DNA of 64,000 nt from JBGTCD01 sp041749015. GTDB lineage: Bacteria; Bacteroidota; Bacteroidia; Cytophagales; Cyclobacteriaceae. How positions within the stretch are numbered: position 1 is the stretch's first letter; the number at the start of each line of letters is the position of its first letter. The notes under the pieces are model-generated. The model was not told the origin of the DNA, searched no databases, and was given only the letters and a program-made list of their open reading frames with translations. The position numbers and the translations under genes were made by a program. Positions 33,967 through 41,077 of the stretch are shown in pieces. The DNA is taken from positions 1-64,000 of the forward strand of contig JBGTCD010000155.1 in the NCBI GenBank assembly GCA_041749015.1, written 5' to 3'.

Positions 33967-34124
33967 GGAATCAAAAAATCAGTAGATGCCTAAAGTGTAT
34001 ATCAGTCGTAATTTAGGAACATAAAACATAACAATTTAATAACATAAAGCATATTGCAATAGAAATTAAATATTTTAATTTGACTGACTACATTTCACTT
34101 TCATCCACCTAAATGACTGCATCC

Positions 34125-34586
34125 ATGAAAAAGCTTTTTGTTTTTGCCTGCATTTTAGTTTTAAGTTTCGTTTCCTGTTCAAAAGATGATGATGGCCCCT
34201 CAGCAATAAAGGGGATCGTACAGTTTAAGGCTTATACATTGCCTGGTGGCATCGAATACGCTATTTATGAGAATAATCAAATCAAATTCACCGTGCAACT
34301 CCAGTTGTCAGGATCAAGACAAAACGTCGATATTGACATAGATTATCATCTACTTGATGGGTCCACAAAAATTGGTGAAGGAAAGGTAAAAGTTAATGAT
34401 AATCTGGATGGTGGTTTGGGGATATTCTGGGGAGCCGATGAGCATGCAGCCACGGTCAATGGCACTGCGCTTTCAGGAAAGACCATTACCGTATTCATTG
34501 ATCCCTCTCATAAACACACCTCTGATGATCTTACCTCGGAAATACATGTAAATCTTTACAAAAAGGCTACAGTCACGATTCCCTAA
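34125..34586 (+). CDS. Hypothetical surface lipoprotein
   Basis: A protein of 153 residues from the ATG at 34125 (157 from 34113). It has a lipoprotein signal with lipobox SFVSC followed by SKDDD, the acidic pattern typical of surface-exposed Bacteroidota lipoproteins. The mature part is beta-rich (FTVQLQLSGSRQNVDIDIDYHL, then GKTITVFIDPSHKH), with no recognised family. Likely a single-gene unit. Confidence 0.7.
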   Translation: MKKLFVFACILVLSFVSCSKDDDGPSAIKGIVQFKAYTLPGGIEYAIYENNQIKFTVQLQLSGSRQNVDIDIDYHLLDGSTKIGEGKVKVNDNLDGGLGIFWGADEHAATVNGTALSGKTITVFIDPSHKHTSDDLTSEIHVNLYKKATVTIP

Positions 34587-34640
34587 TTCAACTTTTAATC
34601 CCCTTTTGCAACAACGTACTTTACTGCTAAATTTAAAATC

Positions 34641-35735
34641 ATGAAGAGGACCCTACTTTTTATTGTTAGTTTTCTTTTGTTTTTTTCAAGCAATATGGCC
34701 CAACTAGCATTAAAAATGGGGCCGGTCAAATATGAAAAAATTCTATTTTCATACCCTAATCCACCTTTAGAGAAGTTGAGCAATGAAATAAAGACCTATC
34801 AGGTAATTATCAACCCAGGGGGAGTTGATTTTCAGTTCATTCGTTACGTCCAGCCATTTGCATGGACATCGGCATCGATTGGTGCTTCAGGTTCAAGTAA
34901 TTATGGCAGTGTTGAGTTAGCTCAAAACGAGTTTATAAACCTTCCTGGCTTTATTAAAGTTGACGAGAATCCTGATTTTATTGTGGAGATTAATCTAAGA
35001 GAAATGGTGATAACCAAAAAGAATATGATAGTGAGTAATGCAGGATGTTATTACTATATTTTGAGCTATAATTACGGTGCTGAAATGAAGGTTTACGATA
35101 AGGATGGGGCGATTATGCTTGAAAAGGTTTATAAAGATTATAGCAAGACCTATTCTGCAGGTTTTGGCGGTAGGGGAGAAACGGAGATACCTATATTTAG
35201 AGAAAAAAACGATATGACTTTTTGTTACAAGACTCTGCAAGAGTTGGAATATAGGTTTTCAGAAAATTATCATCATTTCCCAATAAGTCTCACTAGAAAA
35301 TATCTTTTTAGTGCAGAAGCTTTATTGCAAAGTATGTACACTTTCAATACGATCAATAATGAATTTCTATTTGCCTATAGCAAAACCACAAAAAAGGCAA
35401 ACTATGACGCCACCAATGAGGCCCTCGAATATGTTCAGAAAGGTGTCTCCTTATTAAATAGTGGGGGAGATCTGAACAGTTATCAATCTGATTTCAATAA
35501 GGCGATCGCATTATGGGAGAGCCAGCTTAAGGAAATTGATTATGCTGACAAGACGGCAATTAAATTGGCTCCAATGCTTTACGTCAATATTGCAACAATT
35601 TCAATTTTTTTAGAGTATTGGGACAAAGTAACTGAATCCTTAAAAACTGCTAGCGAATTGGATCCATCATATAATATTGAGTACTGGGTAGCATTTAGTG
35701 AAGAAAGAAAGCATCGGTTGTCACTGCATAAATAG
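34641..35735 (+). CDS. Hypothetical exported protein with C-terminal TPR-like helices
   Basis: A 364-residue protein with a Sec signal peptide (residues 1-20, ending NMAQ). The central part is mixed alpha-beta with VDENPDFIVEINLREMVI and a glycine-rich SAGFGGRGETE segment; the C-terminal third has helical pairs (LEYVQKGVSLLNSGGD...SDFNKAIALWESQL, then EYWDKVTESLKTASELDPSYN) that look like tetratricopeptide repeats. I recognise no family. It is followed by a short palindromic half repeat and the 42-base dispersed repeat. Confidence 0.65.
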   Translation: MKRTLLFIVSFLLFFSSNMAQLALKMGPVKYEKILFSYPNPPLEKLSNEIKTYQVIINPGGVDFQFIRYVQPFAWTSASIGASGSSNYGSVELAQNEFINLPGFIKVDENPDFIVEINLREMVITKKNMIVSNAGCYYYILSYNYGAEMKVYDKDGAIMLEKVYKDYSKTYSAGFGGRGETEIPIFREKNDMTFCYKTLQELEYRFSENYHHFPISLTRKYLFSAEALLQSMYTFNTINNEFLFAYSKTTKKANYDATNEALEYVQKGVSLLNSGGDLNSYQSDFNKAIALWESQLKEIDYADKTAIKLAPMLYVNIATISIFLEYWDKVTESLKTASELDPSYNIEYWVAFSEERKHRLSLHK

Positions 35736-35742
35736 TAATGCT

Positions 35743-35758
35743 GCGTGACGCTACGACC
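35743..35758. repeat. Half copy of the GGTCGTAG palindrome family
   Basis: GCGTGACGCTACGACC matches the right half of the element at 36573-36595; the left arm is missing. Confidence 0.5.
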
Positions 35759-35767
35759 AGGGAGAGT

Positions 35768-35809
35768 AGCGCCGGGGACTTTTATGATTGGAAAGGATTG
35801 ATTAAATTG
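35768..35809. repeat. 42-base dispersed repeat (copy 2)
   Basis: Second copy of the repeat at 28641-28682 (36 of 42 identical by eye). It starts ten bases after the half palindrome and 91 bases before the second toxin-antitoxin pair. Confidence 0.65.
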
Positions 35810-35900
35810 GGTAGTGTTTTTTAGGAATAGAACCTGCACAAATGGAGGCTTGTGTCTAAAAGCGGTAAATTAATTAAAGCAAGAAATCGTTAACTTTACA

Positions 35901-36131
35901 ATGGAGAAAAACAAGATGAAAGCAGAATCAATTAAACTAGGCCTTATTGAGCGGTTGATGAGGGTGCAAAATACATCTACTTTGCAGCGTATGGATCAAT
36001 TAATTACCCAAGCAGAAATGGAAGCCCGAGCTGAGGAGTCGCTTATGTCCATAAGCAAGGGGGAGGTTTTGTCTTTAGATGAGTTTAAACAAGAAAACCG
36101 TAAATGGGTGGAGGAGAAATATATAAAATAG
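35901..36131 (+). CDS. Antitoxin of a second RelE/ParE-type pair
   Basis: A 76-residue helical, charged protein (SIKLGLIERLMRVQNTSTLQRMDQLITQAEMEARAEESLMSISKGEVLSLDEFKQENRKWVEEKYI), the usual look of Bacteroidota antitoxins in front of RelE-like toxins. The start could instead be ATG at 35916. The 3' end overlaps the toxin frame. It shares layout but little sequence with the antitoxin at 25090. Confidence 0.7.
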   Translation: MEKNKMKAESIKLGLIERLMRVQNTSTLQRMDQLITQAEMEARAEESLMSISKGEVLSLDEFKQENRKWVEEKYIK

Positions 36132-36445
36132 TTACTACAAGGCCTGCCATGGTTCGCTATCAGGAGCGTGTTTTACCCTATCTCTACGATAACTTTAGTT
36201 TTGACCGAGCTACTGAAATCCACGAAAATATCATAAAAACAGCAGGTACACTGTCTAGTAAACCTGCCAGGGGAAGCCGGGAAAAATATCTTTTTTCTTA
36301 CAAGGAAGACTTCAGGTTTATCCTGTTTAAGGAAACCAGAAATTTTGAATTAAAGATAATATACTATATCAAAGAAGAAAAATCAACCGTCTACATAACA
36401 GATTTCTTCCCAACTAAAATGAATCCACAACGGTTGATTAAATGA
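36104..36445 (+). CDS. RelE/ParE-like toxin
   Basis: A protein of up to 113 residues. MVRYQERVLPYLYDNFSFDRATEIHENIIKTAGTL, GSREKYLFSYKEDFRFILFKE and LKIIYYIKEEKSTVYITDFFPTKMNP fit the RelE/ParE fold of two helices followed by a three- or four-strand sheet. The first ATG at 36104 gives a 28-base overlap with the antitoxin. It is more diverged than the toxin at 25320, so the assignment rests on size, fold order and pairing. Confidence 0.65.
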   Translation: MGGGEIYKIVTTRPAMVRYQERVLPYLYDNFSFDRATEIHENIIKTAGTLSSKPARGSREKYLFSYKEDFRFILFKETRNFELKIIYYIKEEKSTVYITDFFPTKMNPQRLIK

Positions 36446-36619
36446 AGGATTAGGGCAATTAAATAAATGCTAGTATGTATCACCCTCGCGCGCTTGAGCA
36501 AATCGTGGGATTATTGTTAAGCAGGCACAGCGGTCCTACGACTTAAATGTTGGACATCACTTTTGTTAATTGGGTCGTAGCGAGACGCTACGACCAGGGG
36601 GGTTTAGGTTTTATTATGA
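36446..36619. other. Repeat-bearing junction before the Rhs cassette array
   Basis: It holds a CACCCTCGCGCGCTT segment (36481-36495) that recurs in slightly altered form at 43984-44000 on the far side of the array, and the palindrome at 36573-36595. No gene is seen. Confidence 0.5.
36573..36595. repeat. Short palindromic repeat GGTCGTAGCG-AGA-CGCTACGACC
   Basis: Perfect 10-base arms with a 3-base loop, the best-kept member of the GGTCGTAG family (others at 29306-29331 and 35743-35758). It looks like a REP-type element. Confidence 0.75.
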
Positions 36620-36652
36620 CAAACTTGGATATATTTACATTTTCCTAAGCAG

Positions 36653-36682
36653 TTTACCTGCCGGAGCACAGCAAAGGCAGGT
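36653..36682. repeat. TTTACCTGCCGG...GGCAGGT palindromic element (copy 1)
   Basis: TTTACCTGCCGGA and GGCAGGT with 7-base complementary arms (36656-36662 and 36676-36682). The same element interrupts two tRNA-Leu fragments at 46085-46118 and 46209-46242. Here it sits exactly where the Rhs similarity of the first cassette begins. Confidence 0.65.
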
Positions 36683-36703
36683 GAAAATGACACCCCTGTA
36701 GAA

Positions 36704-37846
36704 GTGTATTTTGACGACTTCCATATCACCCACACCCCTGGCCCTGTGGTACAGCAGACCGATTACTATCCCTTTGGTATGCAGCATAGCAGCAGTTGGA
36801 CAAGGCTTACCACCCTGAAGAACAACTTCCTGTACAATGCAGGCAGTGAGCTGAACGAGGAGACGAAGAATTATGAGACCTTCTACAGGAATTATGACCC
36901 TGCGCTGGGGAGGTTTACGGCTATAGACCCATTGGCGAGCCGCTTTAGCAACCAGACGCCCTACCAGTTTGCCAACAACGACCCTGTATATTACAACGAC
37001 CCCAACGGGGACTATGGCAGGGGCCGTTCTGTGCAGGATGAGATTTATATGAGGAACTATGGAATGTTTCACTATGAGAGTACCATGCACTATGATGGTT
37101 TTGGCGGTGGCCAGTTTGGCGGGGGTGGAGATGGGTTTGCTGCCAGCATGGGGGCGTATGGACCAAGTCACTATGATTCAGATTATTACGCAATGAAAAA
37201 GGCAATTAGGGCTGCAGGGGGAGTAATATTTTTACACGTTTTGTTTAATGATAAAAATAAGGAAAATATTGAAAATATAATTGAGGGAGTAGCATTCGCC
37301 AGGGGTCTATTAGAGAGTGAGGATATAAATGTCAATTTATTTATACATATCAAATTCGGCAAGGAGGGAGAAGGACCTCTTAGCAAAAAGGGGTTTGCTA
37401 ATGATAAAATGATTAAAGGAGAAAATGATAAGTATGTTGTATTGGGTAGTGTTAAACAATTAAGGGAATTGGACGATGATGAAAATAATGGGTGGGCAAG
37501 GCATGGCGGTTCAAGATCGTATAATTGGTGGGGAACAAGTGGAACATCGAATAATGACGATCCTATTTCATATCTGGTGTCTAATAATATATTTAGGTTA
37601 GGTGATAACTTGGAAAACCCGAGTTCTAGTGAGAAAGTAAGATATAATAATTCTATTTCAGAAAAATTTGGAATAGTTCTCTTGCATGAACCGGGTCACC
37701 AATGGTTTAAAGACCACTCACAAAACGACCGGAATGGTCATATTCCAAATACTATAATGCAAGAACAGCCATCAAGTAATACAACACCACTATTCGATCA
37801 AGAAATGTTAAATATATTATGGGAAATATACGGCAAGAAACGTTAG
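36704..37846 (+). CDS. Orphan Rhs C-terminal cassette 1 with metzincin-like toxin domain
   Basis: A 380-residue fragment whose frame is open back to 36620 without an initiation signal. Residues 1-103 are the end of an Rhs core (YYPFGMQH, NNFLYNAGSELNEETKNYE, ALGRFTAIDPLA, YNDPNGD); the normal upstream Rhs repeats are missing. After a glycine-rich spacer, residues 165-380 are a unique domain. It contains HEPGHQWFKDH (328-338), which has the HExxHxxxxxH spacing of metzincin zinc proteases, followed by NTIM, like a Met-turn. The cassette would be a silent toxin module that becomes active when recombined onto a full Rhs gene, or a remnant. The start codon (GTG at 36704) is arbitrary. The next gene overlaps it by 28 bases. 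Confidence 0.75.
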   Translation: MYFDDFHITHTPGPVVQQTDYYPFGMQHSSSWTRLTTLKNNFLYNAGSELNEETKNYETFYRNYDPALGRFTAIDPLASRFSNQTPYQFANNDPVYYNDPNGDYGRGRSVQDEIYMRNYGMFHYESTMHYDGFGGGQFGGGGDGFAASMGAYGPSHYDSDYYAMKKAIRAAGGVIFLHVLFNDKNKENIENIIEGVAFARGLLESEDINVNLFIHIKFGKEGEGPLSKKGFANDKMIKGENDKYVVLGSVKQLRELDDDENNGWARHGGSRSYNWWGTSGTSNNDDPISYLVSNNIFRLGDNLENPSSSEKVRYNNSISEKFGIVLLHEPGHQWFKDHSQNDRNGHIPNTIMQEQPSSNTTPLFDQEMLNILWEIYGKKR

Positions 37847-38748
37847 TATTAATAATTGCAGTCTTAACTATTTGGTTGGGGACTTTTAGTTGTAATATTT
37901 ACACTAAAAAATTTTCAAAAACTTATGAGGCAGATTCAATAGAAGTAAAAACTAAAATTATCGACCATTTCAAAAATAATTTTTCCATTTACTATGCTGA
38001 GGAAGAGCAATGTGTTATTGAAACATTTTTATCACGACATTTATATGATTTTGGGTTTGAGTATGACACCATTATCGGGGGTTTTAGCATTAAGCATTTT
38101 CGTACACTAGTTGAAGGTTATTCATTTTGTTTGGTTTGGGATCAAGAGGAATATATTGTAATTGGAAAATATTTTTCGGATTCCATTCCCGGTACTAATG
38201 GAAATCTGTGGAATTACTTTGGAATGAATGGGTATGAAATTGATTTAAATGAAAATCCAGGTCCAGTTACATTAAATGATTTAAATTTTCTACTCAAAAG
38301 CGTCAATAAAAAATCTAAAAAAACAGATAATAGATTTTTATTTGAAAATTTAACCTTATTCATAAACAGTGAATTATTCAGTCCTGCAGAGGATGGAAAA
38401 TTAGGAACTAATTTTGTTAAACTTAACTTAAATGATGAATCACTTAAAACCGTTCTTGAGACTACATTCGACCAGGTGAGCCTGGATTTTGTCAAAGAGA
38501 TCAATTTTAAATATAGTATTTTCGCTTACGGGGGTTTTGGATTTACACCCGGAACCACTTTCACCTCTTTAGATACTATAAATTTTTATGATAAACACGA
38601 AGTCCCACTTGAGGAACTTATTATAGGTTTGATATTTTATGAATATAGCCCCGAAATAAAGTTCACCTATATTCCTTTACATAAGGAAACTATTATACCA
38701 ATAGGTCATGGATCCGTGTATAAAAGGGGATATCCTGAATGTTATTAG
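37819..38748 (+). CDS. Hypothetical lipoprotein, probable immunity protein of cassette 1
   Basis: A 309-residue protein whose start lies inside the end of cassette 1 (28-base overlap), as is usual for toxin-immunity pairs. It has a lipoprotein signal (LVLIIAVLTIWLGTFSC, Cys25). The mature part is a mixed alpha-beta protein (IIDHFKNNFSIYYAEEEQCVIETFLSRHLYDFG, then LFINSELFSPAEDGKLGTNFVKLNLND) that I do not recognise. A lipid-anchored position would protect the periplasm against the metzincin-like domain. Immunity is inferred only from position. Confidence 0.65.
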   Translation: MGNIRQETLVLIIAVLTIWLGTFSCNIYTKKFSKTYEADSIEVKTKIIDHFKNNFSIYYAEEEQCVIETFLSRHLYDFGFEYDTIIGGFSIKHFRTLVEGYSFCLVWDQEEYIVIGKYFSDSIPGTNGNLWNYFGMNGYEIDLNENPGPVTLNDLNFLLKSVNKKSKKTDNRFLFENLTLFINSELFSPAEDGKLGTNFVKLNLNDESLKTVLETTFDQVSLDFVKEINFKYSIFAYGGFGFTPGTTFTSLDTINFYDKHEVPLEELIIGLIFYEYSPEIKFTYIPLHKETIIPIGHGSVYKRGYPECY

Positions 38749-38821
38749 CGTTTAATTGTTTAGTTATTGTTTTTACAATTCACCCTATTTCTCCAAATTC
38801 TCTCAAATATATTATGCTGGC

Positions 38822-38845
38822 ACAGCCATCAAGTAATACAACACC
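38822..38845 (+). repeat. 24-base duplicate of the cassette 1 toxin end
   Basis: These 24 bases are identical to 37765-37788, which lie inside the coding sequence for the end of the metzincin-like domain (encoding QPSSNTTP). The copy is non-coding and stands just before cassette 2, a trace of recombination within the array. Confidence 0.75.
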
Positions 38846-38880
38846 CCCTGGCGTGCTTTTGCAACCCGTGTGATTAAAAT

Positions 38881-38912
38881 GATTGATGGATAGGAATATG
38901 TTCATAACAACC
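38881..38912 (+). repeat. Junction repeat before cassette 2 (partner at 44023-44058)
   Basis: GATTGATGGATAGGAATATG and the following TTCATAACAACC recur, with small changes and a 5-base insertion, at 44023-44058. The two copies bracket cassettes 2 and 3. The first ends where the Rhs similarity of cassette 2 starts. Confidence 0.6.
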
Positions 38913-40067
38913 CTTAAGAACAACTTTCTCTACAATGCAGGCAGTGAGCTAAACGAGCACACGAATCACTACGAGACCCCTTTCAGAGGTTATGACGCTG
39001 CGACAGGTCGATTTACCGGTGTGGACCCGATGGCGGCCAAGTATGCGAGCCTCACGCCTTACAACTACGCCTTCAATGATCCTGTAAGCTACAACGACCC
39101 GAGTGGAGCAGACCCTATTCAGGACATGTTAGACAATATGGGTAGGTCCCGGCGTGGCTACACCGGTTCCTCCTATGGCTCCTACTCGTACTATTGGGAG
39201 ATGGATGGTAGTGGAGGCGGAATTTCTAGGCATGGTAATACCTTTGTAATCAATTGGGGTGCAGGGGAGCATGGGGCCCATTGGAACAGTAATGGCAATA
39301 GTTTTTTGTTTGCCTCACAGGAGCAGGCACTGGCTTATGGTATGGCCTACCAGGACAGGCATGATAGTTGGGAGCATACGTATTATGGAAGTGAGCAGGC
39401 TACATTGTTTGGTTATTTTGCAGCCAATCACAACGGCGGCACACTCCTAAGTCCGGAAGCAGTGAATTACCACATCCAGAAATATCAGCAAAGTAAAGTC
39501 AATTCCATGATAGCCGGTATGGTGTCCGGACAGGTCCCAATATTTAACCTGAACCTGACCTGGGAGATCATGTTGAATCCGGCGTTGGCGGATTATTTTC
39601 AGACGCAAAATGGGGGGAATGTTTATGCTGAAATAAGCAACTCCTTCAATGAAATGAAGTATGATTATATGGCTGTAAAGAATGTGGGAGCCAATGCAAT
39701 GTTCAACATGATCGGTCATTATTCAGTAAATGAGATAGACGGAAAGTATTATTTCAATGCTTCAGCTGCTGGAACAACACCGGCAAAAACTCAAGGTGAT
39801 GTAGCTTTTCTAGGAAGTGCACAGGTGATGGTTAATGGCAAAGCAGTAAATAACAATCCATTTGTTTTACGAGATGGTTATAATGCGGCCTATCCTTCAG
39901 GGTTTCAAAAAATAGGAGCAGTATCATTCGAGTTGCCGACCAGTGGGAATGTTATAATAAATTTAAACTTCAGCTATCATATAGTTTTTGGTTTGCAGGG
40001 TAATCGACATTCAGCAGTTATGACAATCCCTGTTCATATAAGACAAATTGGGTTACCACGAAATTGA
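38883..40067 (+). CDS. Orphan Rhs C-terminal cassette 2 with uncharacterised toxin-like domain
   Basis: A 394-residue fragment. Residues 10-95 are the end of an Rhs core (LKNNFLYNAGSELNE, YETPFRGYDAATGRFTGVDPMA, PYNYAFNDPVSYNDPSGADP). DNA is nearly identical to cassette 3 up to the shared EMDG peptide near residue 115; after that the sequences are unrelated. The unique domain (about 116-394) has no motif I recognise. It is rich in Asn, Gly and beta-strand residues and ends in IHIRQIGLPRN-like strands. It could be a pore-forming or carbohydrate-active effector, but nothing shows this. No upstream Rhs repeats or proper start are present. Confidence 0.7.
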   Translation: MMDRNMFITTLKNNFLYNAGSELNEHTNHYETPFRGYDAATGRFTGVDPMAAKYASLTPYNYAFNDPVSYNDPSGADPIQDMLDNMGRSRRGYTGSSYGSYSYYWEMDGSGGGISRHGNTFVINWGAGEHGAHWNSNGNSFLFASQEQALAYGMAYQDRHDSWEHTYYGSEQATLFGYFAANHNGGTLLSPEAVNYHIQKYQQSKVNSMIAGMVSGQVPIFNLNLTWEIMLNPALADYFQTQNGGNVYAEISNSFNEMKYDYMAVKNVGANAMFNMIGHYSVNEIDGKYYFNASAAGTTPAKTQGDVAFLGSAQVMVNGKAVNNNPFVLRDGYNAAYPSGFQKIGAVSFELPTSGNVIINLNFSYHIVFGLQGNRHSAVMTIPVHIRQIGLPRN

Positions 40068-40077
40068 CGAGAAATTT

Positions 40078-40710
40078 ATGAAACATAGGATAGCAATATT
40101 ACTTTTGAGTGCCTTGACCTGTGGCTGTGATCAAGAGAATAATACTGAAGAAGTTGATGATGTATATCAACCAAATCCAGAAGCATTAGAATTAAATAAT
40201 AAGGCTGTTAATTTTATTGGAAACGCAGCGCATAGTTATGATTCGATAAAGGGATCATTTTATGATTCTGCGTTAATCTATCTAAATGAAGCTTTACAAG
40301 TTGACAGCTTATATATTACTGCTTATACAAATAAAGCCCAGGTATTACGAAATAAAGGGCAATTAAAGGAATCAATTGATGTTTTAGAAAAAGTAGAATC
40401 TATAAAACCTGGCTTTGTAGAAGTAATAATGGGTCAAGGGCTAGTGTATGAAAAAATGGGTAATATGTCCCAAGCTCATAAAAAATATAATGAAGCATTG
40501 GAGGCATATAAAGCAAGATTAGAAGATAACCCAGACCCTGTTAAAGTCAAGTTGGATATTGCTTTTTTGTATATCTTCCTAGAAGATAAACACCGTGGTA
40601 TGAATGAACTTGAATTTTTGAAAGATGAATATCCAGATGACCAGCAAATAATAGCTATGGAAGGCTATTTAAAGGGGTTTAATAAAGAAGAATTTATAAA
40701 AACATATTAA
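40078..40710 (+). CDS. TPR lipoprotein, probable immunity protein of cassette 2
   Basis: A 210-residue lipoprotein with lipobox ALTCGC (cysteine near residue 17) starting at the ATG at 40078, ten bases after the cassette 2 stop. The mature part consists of about four tetratricopeptide-like helix pairs (ALIYLNEALQVDSLYITAYTNKAQVLRNKGQLKESIDVLEKVESIKP, then VIMGQGLVYEKMGNMSQAHKKYNEALEAY). TPR proteins bind partners through the concave face, which fits an immunity role, but the link is by position only. Confidence 0.7.
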   Translation: MKHRIAILLLSALTCGCDQENNTEEVDDVYQPNPEALELNNKAVNFIGNAAHSYDSIKGSFYDSALIYLNEALQVDSLYITAYTNKAQVLRNKGQLKESIDVLEKVESIKPGFVEVIMGQGLVYEKMGNMSQAHKKYNEALEAYKARLEDNPDPVKVKLDIAFLYIFLEDKHRGMNELEFLKDEYPDDQQIIAMEGYLKGFNKEEFIKTY

Positions 40711-41077
40711 AAAGAAAGCTTCTGAATCAGGGGCTTTTTAGTTATAAGCCGAGCTACTTCAACAAAGATTCTGAATAAAGCACTTCGATACATCGAAGTA
40801 GTGGGTCAGGGGTATTTTACGGGGAAGAAGATTTTTTTGGAAGCGGAAAGTTTATTGGGGGATCATTGGATTATTCACTGCCCCATCTCGCCCTCATTTG
40901 TCCCATAAGGGATGCCCTGGGCACAACGAGGGGCGGTTGAGAACTATGATTGTATCGCATTAACATTTACAGTATCTTGAATTAAAAAATAACCGAAGAC
41001 AAGGATTTAATCTCTATCAGGCGGGGAGAGGAGATTTAATGCGTTTCAAGCACAGTTCTTAGTAGTCCTCGTGAGAC
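40711..41077. other. Gene-free stretch between cassettes 2 and 3
   Basis: No gene is recognisable. It has a perfect 8-base hairpin ACTTCGAT-AC-ATCGAAGT at 40782-40799 and a GC-rich tract near 40880-40935. The Rhs similarity of cassette 3 begins abruptly at about 41085, with a stop codon just upstream in frame. Confidence 0.5.

Noticed and set aside
36635..37171. Minus-strand frame of 178 codons opposite Rhs cassette 1
   Set aside because: The plus strand encodes a clear Rhs core here, and the minus-strand translation looks like a composition shadow.
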